DNA of 64,000 nucleotides from Haliotis asinina. Its lineage: Eukaryota > Mollusca > Gastropoda > Lepetellida > Haliotidae. Position 1 is the stretch's first letter; each line of letters opens with the position of its first letter. Shown here piece after piece: positions 24,572-39,819 of the stretch. Below the pieces are notes generated by a model that was not told the origin of the DNA, did no database searches, and worked only from the letters and a program-made list of their open reading frames with translations. The stretch lies in NCBI RefSeq assembly GCF_037392515.1, contig NC_090281.1, positions 52,120,753-52,184,752 of the forward strand, read 5' to 3'. The position numbers and the translations under genes were made by a program.

Positions 24572-24745
24572 ACCCGTTGTACCCATGTGAAGATCGACAT
24601 TCGGCGTGACGAGCGAACCACTGACTACCCCACCGACGGTTATTCATAGAGTATAACGACATCAAAAGGGGATCGGGTGGTCAGTCTTCGTATCCTGATT
24701 CTGCAGATCCATGTCCATAATACCAATCTCTGGATTGACTTTCTT
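24572..24745. mobile_element. Adjacent fragments of type-A and type-B SINEs
   Basis: At 24572-24639 a decayed type-A head lies on the minus strand (GTACCCATGTG, CGGCGTGACGAGCGAACCAC, TACCCCACCG). At 24668-24745 a type-B fragment lies on the plus strand (GGGATCGGGTGGTCAG, CAGATCCATGTCCATAATAC). Both recur in the duplicate at 28648-28821. Confidence 0.5.
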
Positions 24746-25190
24746 GTATAGCATACCAATACTACTCATACCATATGTTTACCTGCTTGTGCTTTCGCGT
24801 CCATTTGTTAGGTCACATATATAAGGTACCGTCCTCCAAACTGTAGTTCCAGATTTTTGCAGGGTGATAAATGTAAAATGTCACTGACACTACCCACTGT
24901 TCGGTATGTCGACAATACTGGCCCCGTCAGAAAGAGTGCACAGTATGAGAATATATATATATATATCGCAATATAATATTAATGAAGAAGTTGTTATCCA
25001 TATAGTATCTTACTTTTTTTATTATTATTCATCAACTTTTGAAATGCCAATCAAAACAGAACATACCGGATACTCTCTAGAATCAGATTTTATGGTGCAT
25101 ACTTTATTGGCATGGATTTAAGCTAAGCCAGAGTTTTCTCTTTATCGTGTTCGAGTGGCATTTTAGAAGTTGGGGTATACAACACTGAAC

Positions 25191-28100
25191 GACACCTCCG
25201 TGATATTGCTAAAGGCGGTGTAAAAGCATACTCACTCACTCAAATGAAGACTGTACGGTAATCTCGAAAACAGAATTATGGATAACAACTTTTTTACCTG
25301 GTTTTACAAAAAATAGAATTTGTTATCCATAATGTTTGTTCATATTGTTCAAATTCCACTCAAACAAGTTCATTCCACTCAAACAAGTTCAAACTTGTCT
25401 CGGTGATAGCTGGACGCACTAAGGTTTGCCTCCGTATTCACTGAATCCTTTGTATACTGAAAGGCACATTTGTCTTGATGTTTGGATGTTCAGACTCACC
25501 CTTTTCTCTTTATCGTTACCGTTTGTGCGTTTAAACGTAATGTAAGTTGGCTACATTTTAAGAAACGGACATTTGACTTATGTGAAGAAGTGGACAGTAA
25601 TCCTTAGCACAGCATTTTGCTTGTGCTGATCTGCGTACCTGTTCAAACAGGAATCCACAGAACCGCATGTTGCTGCGCTGATCTGCGTACCTGTGCAAAC
25701 AGTTGTCCACAGCAACGTGTGTTGCTGTGCTGATCTGCGTACCTGTGCAAATAGTAGTCCACAGCACTGCGTGTTGCTGTGCTGATCTGCGTACCAAAAC
25801 CATGAAGTTGTCTAGGAAGTAGTCACGCACCAAGGTTGTACTGAGTGCTAAGCCCATACATGTATGGTAGGTAACTCTATCCTTTAGAGAGGCGAGTCTA
25901 GTTAAGCGGACACACGGTCGATGGTAGAACATTTAAACATAATGGAGAAAGTTGGACACGCAATGGGAGAAAGTTGAACACACGGTCGATGGAACAGCAC
26001 TGAAACAGAATCTAGTCTGTTATGTGCTTGTTTCTTGTTTGTTTCTTGGGGTTTTTTTTGTTTGTTTGTTTGGGGTTTTTTTGTTTTTTTATTTGTTTGT
26101 TTTCTTTTTGTTTGTTTGTTTTGGGTTTTTGTGGCGGGAGTTTGGGGGGGGGGGGGGCGTTTAAAAAAACATCATTTAAACTGTTGATTATTTCCTTACA
26201 TACTTGTGCAATTCTATCCCTAAAGCAGCTATTATAATTTTGAACATCTCGGTTAGTTAACTAACGACTTATTTCACAAAGCGTTGTATCATTTCTGACG
26301 GAAACAGAAGGGTTGTAAATGTTGTTAGTAAATCCTCAGTATTTTGGGAAATTTTACAATATCCATGATAACAACGTTTTAAAGTGCCAGCCATTGTCGA
26401 CATTATTGAACTACTGACAGGAGATACAGGTGAACTACAACGCCTAGGGGCAATTGTTTTGTCGATGTAACGTCCGTGACCATATTTATCGGTACATAGG
26501 ATTAAATATATATGTTTGATACGATTCCATGACATGCTTGCTTTCAGGAAACATTAGTAATATCAGGCATAAAAACACTGCCTTTAGCAACTCATACTTT
26601 CTTAATGAGAACACTTTGGTGAATCATTACTAATGACTCATCGACATAAAATACTTTCGATCAAGTCGAAGCCTTGTGACAAGCGGCTTATATATAATAA
26701 AATGACACCTGGGCTTTGTAGCTAGCGATCATCGCTACGCATACATGTATATTTCAAACAATCCGAAATGTACATGTGGATATCCATGGAAAATTCTCTG
26801 CTTTACATATTTTCTTGCTCTAGTTATGACTTAATAAATCTTTGCAAAAGAATATTTCTATGCTAATGGTTTTGATTTAGATTCAGTTCTTCAAAGTAGT
26901 CAAACTTCCAGCAACAAAAATAATCAGCTAATTTTGACTCTGTTCATACTACTTTCAAGTAGATTCAAACTATTCTACGCTTTCATGCATGTATGAGGTT
27001 CGTGAGAGACATGTAGAAGATGGTAGTCAAGTATAAGACAAAATGTTATGTTACAACTTCTTCTTTAATGTATACACAACGTCTCTGGGCTAATCCTTGT
27101 CCCTTCGTCAGGCGAACGTATGTAATTACCATAAACCTTTTAATGCAATTTTGCTTTTTATGCACTTCGTGCCTTTGTGGAAATAAATGCTTCTGTACTT
27201 CTGTGTGAAATTAATTGATTGTATTGTGTTACGTTTCATGGAGCGGCACTTACATAAGCCACTGGCTTGTGCCAATCCATATTCTTGTGTTTATATACTT
27301 ACCAGCAACAGTAACGCAAGTTTCGAAAAATGAAATCTCATACAGGTAAGCGTTCGCGTCTTCGATTTAAAAACTTGATAAAAAAAGTTGCGTTTCTTTT
27401 GCCGTTCAGATACTGATAGGACAAAAATGCACGAGTTGCTTGACAGGCTTTAATATCAGGTGATTTACGAAGTGCCAAAGTGAAACCAGTCCACAACCCC
27501 AAGGGCAACAAAGTTAATATCTATCAAGTTGACACAAAACAGTCTTATTTTTTATAGTGTTGTAGATATCTATCAACCTGACACGAACTATCGTTGCTGT
27601 TTGAGAGGCGTCGTGGTATTTATTGCGGTTTAACGGTACGTCGTACTGGCTGATCATGGAGATGTGTCCTGGTGGATATTTTTTAAGATGGGTCAGCAAG
27701 GTCGATTGATCACTGATGTTACTGTCATGGTTTCTCACGGACACGCACACTAATGACTCACTGACCGTATATTCCTCTACTACTATAACGAGGGTCATCT
27801 GTACTACTAGAGGCGATCTGTCCATTCCTGCATGTCAGGTGTTCATTATATCGACTGACAGCATAAAAAAGATTTTCTTCTCATTTATCATTTCAAGCTA
27901 TTTTATATTGGACGCCCATAATCGATTTCTGTCGTTAATGTTACTCTTTGAAGTGGATTATTGTAAGCACTGTAGACAGTATGTCCATATTGTTATTTGG
28001 AGTCGCAGTGCCTGTTCTAAAGGTTTTCTCCCCGTAGGAGTTTGTTGTGACTAAATGAAAACATTATGATTTTCAGTAATTGGGGGACTTGTATTGCCAT

Positions 28101-29266
28101 GAAAAATATGATTAATACCAGTCAGTGGTCTAATTTTAACAATACTTCCTAAAGAGTGTAACGTTTTATGTCTTTGAATAGTATACAGTGTGCAATCAAA
28201 AGGGAAATACTTGCGCTGGTGTAGGGGGTATGAGTCTCTTGAGTCGTAGACGGTGCTATACGGTAGTCAGGCTTCTATTTTCCTGCGCAAAATGACAACA
28301 TTAGGCCTGATTGTAATAATTCCCGGTTGTCCGTGTTGGCCGGTTTCATCAAACTGGCAAACGTTTAAGGGCTAATCACTTACGGAGATTCTGATTGTGA
28401 GTCCAAATCTCAGATCATAATCCATGGTTTATCGACATTGAAGCCGAACTCCTGACAGTGGTAAAGACGTTAGCTCTCGTTTTAACTTAAGCTTACACAG
28501 CATCACATCACTACATCAGCGTTGAAAAAGGCGTCATATCCAAATTAAGACCACTTTACATACATGTGTGACAGCGGAAACTGTATGTTTGTACGTTACA
28601 TCACCTATTTTAGCAGTATCGCGTCAGGGAACGCTAGAAACGGCGTCACCCGTTGTACCCATGTGAAGATCGACATTCGGCGTGACGAGCGAACCACTGA
28701 CTACCCCACCGACGGTTATTCATAGAGTATAACGACATCAAAAGGGGATCGGGTGGTCAGTCTTCGTATCCTGATTCTGCAGATCCATGTCCATAATACC
28801 AATCTCTGGATTGACTTTCTTGTATAGCATACCAATACTACTCATACCATATGTTTACCTGCTTGTGCTTTCGCGTCCATTTGTTAGGTCACATATATAA
28901 GGTACCGTCCTCCAAACTGTAGTTCCAGATTTTTGCAGGGTGATAAATGTAAAATGTCACTGACACTACCCACTGTTCGGTATGTCGACAATACTGGCCC
29001 CGTCAGAAAGAGTGCACAGTATGAGAATATATATATATATATCGCAATATAATATTAATGAAGAAGTTGTTATCCATATAGTATCTTACTTTTTTTATTA
29101 TTATTCATCAACTTTTGAAATGCCAATCAAAACAGAACATACCGGATACTCTCTAGAATCAGATTTTATGGTGCATACTTTATTGGCATGGATTTAAGCT
29201 AAGCCAGAGTTTTCTCTTTATCGTGTTCGAGTGGCATTTTAGAAGTTGGGGTATACAACACTGAAC
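25191..29266 (+). repeat. 4.08 kb tandem duplication, copy 2
   Basis: This is a 4076-bp direct copy of 21116-25190. It begins in the middle of a type-A SINE, whose 5' half is absent here, and ends at CTGAAC before unique sequence. Near identity means either a very recent event or an assembly duplicate of allelic sequence. Confidence 0.95.
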
Positions 29267-29402
29267 ACACATTATTGTGTCTTGCATTTGCGGGACCACG
29301 GACCAAGAATCAGAAAAGAAACGCTACACTCGCGGTTGTTAATATGGTTTCTTTTTCAACCGAAAAGAACTTTGTAATATTGTTATATTTAAGATTAAAC
29401 TT

Positions 29403-30290
29403 TCTCAGTAAGGTGCAGCTTACAGTACATATGTCAGGTACACAAAGTCTGTGATCTAGAATGCCACTTGTCCGACGCTCAGTAAGGTGCAGCTTCCAGT
29501 ACACAGGTCAGGTACATAAAGTCTGTGATCTAGAATGGCACTTGTCCGACGCTCAGTAAGGTGCAGCTTCCAGTACACAGGTCAGGTACATAAAGTCTGT
29601 GATCTAGAATGCCACTTGTCCGACGCTCAGTAAGGTGCAGCTTCCAGTACACAGGTCAGGTACATAAAGTCTGTGATCTAGAATGGCACTTGTCCGACGC
29701 TCAGTAAGGTGCAGCTTCCAGTACATATGTCAGGTACACAAAGTCTGTGATCTAGAATGGCACTTGTCCGACGCTCAGTAAGGTGCAGCTTCCAGTACAT
29801 ATGTCAGGTACATAAAGTCTGTGATCTAGAATGGCACTTGTCCGACGCTCAGTAAGGTGCAGCTTCCAGTACATATGTCAGGTACACAAAGTCTGTCATC
29901 TAGAATGGCACTTGTCCGACGCTCAGTAAGGTGCAGCTTCCAGTACACAGGTCAGGTACACAAAGTCTGTGATCTAGAATGCCACTTGTCCGATGCTCAG
30001 TAAGGTGCAGCTTCCAGTACATATGTCAGGTACACAAAGTCTGTCATCTAGAATGCCACTTGTCCGACGCTCAGTAAGGTGCAGCTTCCAGTACATATGT
30101 CAGGTACACAAAGTCTGTGATCTAGAATGGCACTTGTCCGATGCTCAGTAAGGTGCAGCTTCCAGTACATATGTCAGGTACACAAAGTCTGTGATCTAGA
30201 ATGCCACTTGTCCGACGCTCAGTAAGGTGCAGCTTCCAGTACATATGTCAGGTACACAAAGTCTGTGATCTAGAATGCCACTTGTCCGAC
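29403..30290 (+). repeat. 74-bp minisatellite, 12 copies
   Basis: Units start at 29403, 29477, 29551 and so on every 74 bp to 30217. Each reads GCTCAGTAAGGTGCAGCTTC, CAGTACA(C/T)A(G/T)GTCAGGTACA, AAGTCTGTGATCTAGAATG, G/CCACTTGTCCGA(C/T). Two main sub-variants differ at the CACAGG/CATATG and TAAAG/CAAAG sites. There are no spacers, so it is not a CRISPR-like array. Confidence 0.97.
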
Positions 30291-33200
30291 GGAAAAAAAC
30301 CTTGCCTACAAATACTGTCTAGATGCTACTCCATAACAAAGATGGTGAAATCTTCAACACCTCAACTGTGTAACATAATGCGTCCATTTTCAAAAGTCTA
30401 ACTAAATCTATATTTTCGTAAGTATACCCGTGAGTGTGTAAGCTCTTTGTTGTCGATTTATAGATGCTTTGGCTGAAGAACAAAACAAAAGCCACCATAA
30501 GACCTACATCGACGCTCTTACACCTGCATTTCCTTCTATTGTCAGCGGTTTTTTACCTGGAACAAACACAGCAACGCTATGTATGATTATACCCACCCGG
30601 GCTTAAGATTAACGGACGCTGAGAGTGCTGTTGTTTAAGGTATTTTTCAACACACTCGATGTAATCCCTATGTAACGTAGAGTAGGTGATGGGCTTTATC
30701 CATTCCCCTTATTAAACATGTACCTGTGTCTGCCGGAGGGGAGGGGCGGGGGTACAGACGTCTGGATGAGACGCAGAAGGTGAGACAAGGTGTAAGTGAT
30801 TAGTATTAGCTATGTTTAGTTGATCCCTAAACGAAGCATTCGGATTTAATACCAGCCTTCTGGGATTTGCGATGCTTTTACAATGTACTTTTTTTCCTTG
30901 CGAAGTTGTTGGATTAAGGGGATTATGGCGTTTATTTTATTTTCCGCATCATCAAAAGGTGTGATTACATGATGTTAGGTCATGAAACGTTAATGACGGC
31001 TGTGTTGACTTAATTTAACTTTAACTTTCGTCTTGTTGTCTTTAGAGTCGTGTAAATTATCGTTTTTGTGGCGATTAGGGTAATAGCCTATAGAGATGTA
31101 GGTGACAATATTTATGTGTTAAAGTACTTTCTATTTTGCTGACCGATTTACTGTTTCTCCAACTCGGGGCAGCAATGGGAAAGAACAAACTAGGTCCCAC
31201 GTGAGATTATGGAGCGGTTCATGGAACGGTTCATGGAAAGGTTCATGGAAGGGTTCATGTGTCCACTAGACTACGTTAATATAGGAATGACGGAGAGGCG
31301 AGACAGAGATGATATGGCAAATGCAATGTTCTCTTTAGATTCAGACATTGTCAGTGCCATCTTCAAAACACTGGAATGGGGACAAAATAGGTACTAACGT
31401 TCGTAAAGCTCTGTTGAAGTTTCAAATGCTTTGAAAGGCTAAACAATACCAAAAAAGAGTAGTTTTAAAACCCGCTATAAAGTGCAGGTGTAAGTGCATT
31501 ACGGCTTCACCGCAATAGTCACTACGTTCGATTTTTTTGTTCGTCTTGGTGAAACCCTAACGTAATATTTACGTGGAATAAGCTTGGATATATTGAGAAT
31601 TTTCATTCCCTGAAACAGACAAGATACGATGGTAACTGTCTTTATAGATCATGATGATGATGATGAAGTGTGTAAAGTCGGCTTCTGGCTGTAGCCAATG
31701 TCATAACAGACATATGTATTCTACTCATATATCGAACGTCGAAACTCTACATAATTATTTGTCAGATAGGGTGAAAGAGGGTTTGTTGACGTGCGACCGT
31801 TCCTGTGCCAGTCCAGGCTAATGCTGGAGACACAATGGATGCTGATTCGGATATACTGCATGTCACGCCGAGTCCTTGTCTTATCCTCATGATACCAAGC
31901 TCCAGCTAGGTTAATAAAAAGTACCTCTGTTTCTTTCACTACGCGACCTTGGATCGAGCCACCGACTTTCCCCTCCACGGACGGGACTCTGGTACTGGGA
32001 CACTGGACCGGTGTCCCCCAGTAATTAAGGGTTCGCCGCCTTGTAGTCGGGATGTTGCTAAGTGCAACAACAAACTAATTAAGGTGTGCTTTTCATTTGT
32101 CTTAAGCGGAACCACTTCTTGATTTAATATAGAATCAAAACAGCGTTGAGATAAATCGAAAGCAAGAAAAACTATTACGTTCAAATTCTGTCAGCTGCAC
32201 TATCTTATGACACCTGGTGTTAACCTGCCTGCCGTGAGTTAGTGAGTGAATGAGTTAAATTATATAGTGACAGCGGCAGTATTTCATCCATAACGTGACT
32301 GAAAATAGTTGTAAATTCATGGTAAATGCACAGTTTTAAAAAATATATCGACGAAGTAAAATCGACAGTAAAACCAACTATTATATCACAACATCAAGAA
32401 ATAATACTAGCATATATCTCTAAAATAGGAAAATAGGATGCCCGTTTAGAGTGTAGGATTCGCTCCTCCACTATTCTGATGGTGATTTCGCCTATGTTAT
32501 TATATAACAAGGAGTGTTGAATATATAAGCGGCAGTGAAACCCTTTTACAGACAACCTTGAAGCTAAGCCAAATATGTCTACCTTAGACTCACGTCTCTT
32601 TTCATGCGAAATATATACGAATATAAATACCTAGGATCCATTGCTTCAATGATCAATTGCATTGGAAGTGTTCATATTTCACTGTTAAAAATAAAACGTT
32701 TCATGCAGTTAATGGTTAATTCCAAACTGATTTATAAAGCACATGCTTCTGAATAAACTATATACGATATAAAAACCCCTCAAAATAACAGTTGTATATC
32801 AATCTGATAGACACACGTAGTGACTATCCGACTATTCACCCCATCAGCACTAAATAATCGTACATGGATCCTATAAACAAACATGTGAAGACCTTTGATG
32901 TCCCCACTGTGAGAGAGAGACTCGTCTGTCCAGAACCTCGAGTACTGACAGTCCTGGACTTAGGGCTCGAGGACTGACGGTCGATATCGCCAACTGAGGA
33001 AATGTGAAGTATTTAGGAAAACCGGCCAGGAAATCTGGTTTGGTGGGTATTGCCATTAAATACCCTTTGATGGTAGAACTCGGTCAGGTTGACAGTAGTG
33101 TATCAGGTGAATATTACAGCTGTCTTATTTATGTGTTTTGGATCTTTAAATATTGACCTCAGTTGTTAATAGTTTTGTAATTGTGTCCATTGTGACTTAT

Positions 33201-34871
33201 GTGAGAGAGGGAGAGAGAGAATATGGTTTAAACATTTAATTCATGTAGAGTATATAAACTAGATTGGAGCACGAACTCAAAGAAACAGCTCCAGTATACA
33301 TGCATATATGGAACATTAAACCGTGGCAAGAAGAACAAACAACAAAAATTATATCGACAGAAAATAGATATTATGACGTAGAATTCTGATATAGTCAGAT
33401 TATATGTTTTACATAATACATACACACTGAATATAACCTTAATATCATTAATAGCAATGGTCAGTCGATTCTCACATCAAACCCGATTAACCTGCATTAG
33501 TACTGACTTGATTAACCGGTATAAGTATTATGTATAATGAACGCATGAAGTATATAAGATATAATTAATGTTGATACAAAGTACAAAGGTACATATTTCA
33601 TACTATGACTCAGCACCAATAATTCATCGAGACTGAGAGTCCGGTTAATAGTCTTGAACTTAATATCAAACACGAACATACAGTGTGTACCTGCAAAGCG
33701 GTTAATCGGTCGGATAAATACCAGCTAACTAGATTCTTCTTACAAATGGTTGGTATTTCACTAAGATAACAAATCTGGCAGGCAATCTGTCAATCATAAT
33801 CTACAGTGTAAATACACTACTGCTGGTGATACATTGCCTTGAGATAGCCAGACTAACATATTGTACGGGACGGCACACACTGACAGAGGCGATCGGGCTT
33901 AAAAATTGTAGTATAGCGTGTGGCTCAATAGTCTAGTCCAGTTCTGTCTTCCGACTGACATGCGTTAACAGCAGTCTAACAGAGAATGTGTGTCTCTGTG
34001 TTGTTGTTTTTCCACTAGATAAGGAATGAACACCAAACAATAACAGCATCCTAAGAAAGGTTAGGAAACCATGTCAGTAGGCTTTGGCCGCCAAATATAT
34101 CATAGCCTCCCCTTGAAATACCAAATAGCGTCCCTGCATGCCTTACATCGTATATATGTTGCATCTTACTATCTTTACTATCTTTATGAGCACTAGTTAC
34201 GATTTAAAGATTTACACGCAGGCTCTCTAACATGAAACTTTACTTAAGGACACCTATATTTTAATCTACCATTTTATGTTTCAAAAGAAAAGTCAGTTTG
34301 GCCATACAATGTATGTGAGTTTCGTCACAGCACCATTCCTCTAGCAGTGTTTGCCATGCTTTAATCATCATCAGACCATCAGGGCCTTCGGGCTTTAAAA
34401 TCTGTAGGCCCTGAATGAAATCTGCAGGGTCATTTTGTCAAATCAATAAAAAAAAACAAATCAGACTACGCTGTACACAGTTTCACACTGTTTCAACAAA
34501 ATAAATTAGCAAATCCTATGGCTCAGAGAGACGTTTTTATTTATTAGAAACTGGTTAAAGATATTCCTATACGCAAAGCCGTGAAATGCCAGGAAGTGTA
34601 ACTACGTTATGGCAACATGATGGGTAATAGATGATTCCTGAAAGTTCAATAAGAAGAAAAAAGGGAAAGATTCCAGTTGTTAAAAGACAGATAATTTACT
34701 GAACGCCACAATGACCTACAGATATTTGAAACTGCCTGCTCGATACAATAACAACCGACTCTGGGCCTGCTGGCCAGCGATTATTTCGAACGCTGTCCTC
34801 AAGTCTGTCAGTTCTCCAAAGGTCACACACCAATCCTTAGTGTACTGCTGGCTCACCTAACACGGTATTTT
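30291..34871. other. Gene-poor stretch; no gene recognised
   Basis: No supported coding region. A possible decayed SINE tail is at about 32235-32285 (GTGAGTTAGTGAGTGAATGA). An imperfect 12-bp repeat (TTCATGGAACGG type, four units) is at 31209-31258. Small GA-rich and ATG-rich simple tracts are also present. Confidence 0.5.
31209..31258 (+). repeat. 12-bp tandem repeat, four units
   Basis: ATGGAGCGGTTC and three variants follow one another in frame, giving an apparent MERF-MERF-MERF-MEGF peptide at the start of a 62-codon open frame. The frame continues with a moderately coding-like stretch (DDMANAMFSLDSDIVSAIF) and ends next to a donor-like AG|GTACTA, but I see no acceptor. Confidence 0.7.
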
Positions 34872-35015
34872 GCGGGGCGGTAGGAAAGGTTTGCGTTTAA
34901 AACGTTCACTCTTCACGCCGAAGACCAGGGTTCGATTTCCCGTATGAGTACAAAGTGTGAGGTTCATTTCTGGTTTCACTCGCTGTGATATTACTTGGAA
35001 ACTGAAAAAGCTCAC
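34872..35015 (+). mobile_element. tRNA-derived SINE (type A), diverged
   Basis: The head (GGGGCGGTAGGAAAGG), an A-box relic, TTCACGCCGAAGACC, a B box (GGGTTCGATTTCC), GTTCATTTCTGGTTTCAC and a short CTCACTGACT tail are in family order on the plus strand. It is more diverged than the copy at 21014, so it is older. Confidence 0.65.
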
Positions 35016-36720
<1,705 letters not shown>

Positions 36721-37871
36721 AGCGCTAAATCTAGCCACTTAGTGGCTGCTCAAAGCGCAACTGCTAGTAGTAGTTTGCAGTAGTACCAGTTATCATTTAC
36801 ATCATCAGTTTTAAGTATTGTGAAAACGTCAAAATGTTCCGGTGATAGAAGCATTCAGTGATCGTCGTACGTTTGGAAATCAAACACCGTCTAGTTTTGT
36901 AATGAACAACTTCACACCTCTTTGTATTGAGATAAGCTTACAGACTTCAAACATAACCAGGCGGAAGTCAGCGTGATAATAAACAGAACTTAACGCCATC
37001 GAAAACATCATTTATATCTGAGGAATGAATGCAATGACTCTGCTAACATGGGGATGTATCCGATGCATTAAAAACACAATAGGTTGTTTCAGCTTTGCTT
37101 CCGTGTTTAATCACATATTACTTCCGGTTGACCGGAACAGGGTTTGGTGCGCTTCTGTATTTTGTTGTGTGTAGATGTTGACATAGGATACATTTAGCAC
37201 CGACGCATCATCCCATTGAGAAGCATAGGAATAAATTGTGAAATAAATCCCCCTCTTTTTCGATTGTTACCAGACGGTACCGATTCAACACCACCGAGCC
37301 TTTCACAACAATTGCCTGGTTTGTGCTCGATCTTCATGTGGACGATTAGGTCCTCGGAACAAATACTGAAATACAAGCAATTCCTCTTGTGTCATGTGCT
37401 TCATTCATGAACGAGTTTAGAATTCCGTTCGTGATTATGTTCAGATTCTGAATTTTAAGTCGTGTATAAATTACATTCCGAATAGTAAAATGTTTATTTT
37501 TCTAATCCCTTTTTCTTTTGTAATTCTTTGTAATCATGCTGACATTTTATTTCATTCAGTAATATCCCGAACGGGTAGCCAGTTTAGACAACTAATGTGA
37601 GTTAGTGAGTTGAAGTTTCAATGGACTGCTATGAGATATTATACGAGATAATATGAATAAAAAACTAATTAGTGTTTTGTATCTAATTGTTTTCAAGATG
37701 CACCTCGCTAAAAACATAAATATAACAAAACACGCAAAAAAACCAACCAAACAAAAGAACAAACAAAGGAACAAACAAAGGCACCAAAATGTTATTTTGC
37801 TTAGTTGGTTCTATCTATTAATCTACATGTATTATAGTTTGGGCGTATCAGAGTTTTAGTTTTACATATTT
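36721..37871. other. No gene recognised
   Basis: No supported feature. A short A-rich stretch with AAACAAA units lies at 37735-37785. Confidence 0.5.
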
Positions 37872-37874
37872 TGC

Positions 37875-37945
<71 letters not shown>

Positions 37946-37949
37946 TTTT
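37872..37949 (+). repeat. (ATTT)n microsatellite
   Basis: About 19 uninterrupted TTTA units. Confidence 0.97.
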
Positions 37950-39314
37950 CAGCAAATGTGTATTTTGAGTACAGCTTAAATTTAGCTAAAGTGTAACGGT
38001 GAGGATGAACTAAACATCGGTCACTGACTCATCCAAGTTGTGGATGTTGCTGATTTTATCATGAATCCTATTGCGAAACAATCAAGCTGTTTCAATAATG
38101 ATACAATTAATTGTTCGAATATAATCCTCTTTCACTGTATTCAGTTCGTATCACTTGAACAATCAAAGGGTTCAGTGTCCGCTAAACAGACTTTGAATAC
38201 CATTGATAATGAAAGTGACAAATGGCGAAGCGATCGACCTGTGCTAGGCATACCTGTGTTATTATGTTTGTTTGTTGTCTAACGCACCAATAGTTCTGAT
38301 ACACGACGACGACCTGTAAAAATTCAATGTCGACCTGACAATCGAATGATTGACATCTTGAAGCTAGATTTATGCAATTGAGAAACATGACGTGGTAGCC
38401 TAGTCGGTTTGCTTGAATTCCCGATCCCGTTACCTGACTCTGAGGACATGTCACATATCGGGTTGCTGAAGAATAGCTTTAACCCGAATCTTCACGGTTT
38501 AATTGTTTGTCGGCTGTTTTCGCATTCTTGATTATCAAACGTAACGTCACTGTCCTCAACATGCAAATTATAACCTGTTCCACCTGGAGGTTGTTTTATT
38601 TGTAATCAGCGTATCGCCTCTTTAGACAGAGTGTTATATCGGGGATCAAAGTTGCCTCACGAAATGATTCGTCATCTTGGTATTTTCCACTTAAAGTTTC
38701 ATGATCGATGTATTGTCCTATGACGTGAACACCAGAAAAAAAATCAGTGGACGAAATATTCAAGTGATGCGGGTTTTAGACCAAATGTGCTCAGTTATGG
38801 TTCTTAGAAGCCAAGAAACGGTATGAAGGCGAACCGGGACTGCAACTCATCAACCCTGGCGCGTCTCTTAGCTTCAACCTTGCATACAGAAACGCAATGT
38901 GCATTAGGCCACTGAACCACAGATAAAGAAATTTCCAGGGCTTCGATGCCAAATACATTTAAAGTAACACTTTACCACTTTTTGGCGAATGGGATTGGTG
39001 TTGTTGGGCCAAGGATCGTAACTCTTTGCAGCGATGTGCAGGACATAGACATGGTCCTATATGCCCAAACCGTTTGCGACAACAACACGTCACAACACTG
39101 TGACACTTCGTGATTGATTTTTCTGGAAAACGTCCCAGTCCATCAGGATCATACTAAACGTTGACGCTTTCTTATGTTCAGAATACCTAGAACAAAATCT
39201 GGTAGAACAATATGCAGTTATACACGGTTGTAGCAATTGTTTCCAAATATATATCGACTTCTTGACTCGACTTCTTGACTCGACTCTTTGACTCCTTTTT
39301 GTCATATGGTGCAT
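37950..39314. other. No gene recognised
   Basis: No supported gene. A short patch at about 38390-38460 (GTGGTAGCCTAGTCGG, then CCCGATCCCGTTACC and GGGTTGCTGAAGAA) looks like scrambled remains of the two SINE families. Confidence 0.4.
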
Positions 39315-39442
39315 TGTATAGTAAACAAAATGCGTTGGGAATATTGGTATGTTTATGATTGATCAGTGTGTCATTGAATAGATACATCATTATTCACAAT
39401 TTCAGTATTTAGATGTATCCCTAACTTTTTTGTCCAGTATAT
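39315..39442. mobile_element. MITE-like element, copy 2
   Basis: It shares its interior with 13756-13892 (ATATTGGTAT, ATTATTCA, CAATTTCA, TATCCCTAAC) and its right end (CCAGTATAT). The left terminal repeat is eroded (GTATAGTAAACAAAATG). It has no coding capacity. Confidence 0.55.
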
Positions 39443-39673
39443 ATGGATAGTTCAAGAACTGCTGTTTCTGTATGATGTGTTCATTTCAGAAGCTCGACGT
39501 TAGTATATCAGACCTTACCTTTTCATATCATCCATAATTGATACCGATAGGGTTGTGACCAACAGAACTGGACCTTTTATGTGAGTATTTAAAACGACAT
39601 ACAGAGGATAACACCAGAGTTCTAACATACCAGTGTCGAGAACGGTAACAAACCACTAAGCGTGCATGCAAGG

Positions 39674-39819
39674 AGGCTGCACGTCTTGTTGCAACTTTTG
39701 CTCTTATTCCGTTTACCTAAATTCAAGCAGTCAGTCCGCACATCGTGTTCATAGTTGCGGACGATCTGGACTGGAGCATGTTGGTTCCCGTAATCGACAG
39801 GTTCTGACGCCACGGACTA
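39674..39819 (+). pseudogene. Sulfatase pseudogene fragment (5' end)
   Basis: The sequence matches the signal peptide and first metal-binding motif of the intact sulfatases: GCACGTCTTGTTGCAACTTT (R-L-V-A-T), then CACATCGTGTTCATAGTTGC encoding PHIVFIVADDL. It contains a stop between the signal peptide and PHIVF, loses frame after DDLDW, and ends at the equivalent of QVLTPH. The leader most resembles the copy at 58088. Confidence 0.8.

Larger units (their letters stand above)
21116..25190 (+). repeat. 4.08 kb tandem duplication, copy 1
   Basis: This 4075-bp unit is repeated directly and immediately at 25191-29266. By eye I find one substitution (G at 22771, A at 26847) and one extra G in a G-run in copy 2. 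The unit holds the 3' half of a type-A SINE, a 52-bp repeat, T/G-rich simple sequence and further SINE fragments, but no recognisable gene. The repeated small open frames in the two copies are not evidence of coding. Confidence 0.95.

Noticed and set aside
21483-28054. Paired identical open frames of 60-124 codons in the duplicated region
   Set aside because: They are identical because the DNA is duplicated, not because the protein is conserved; composition is not coding-like and no family fits.
29403-30290. CRISPR-like array
   Set aside because: Units are contiguous 74-bp tandem repeats without spacers, in eukaryotic DNA.
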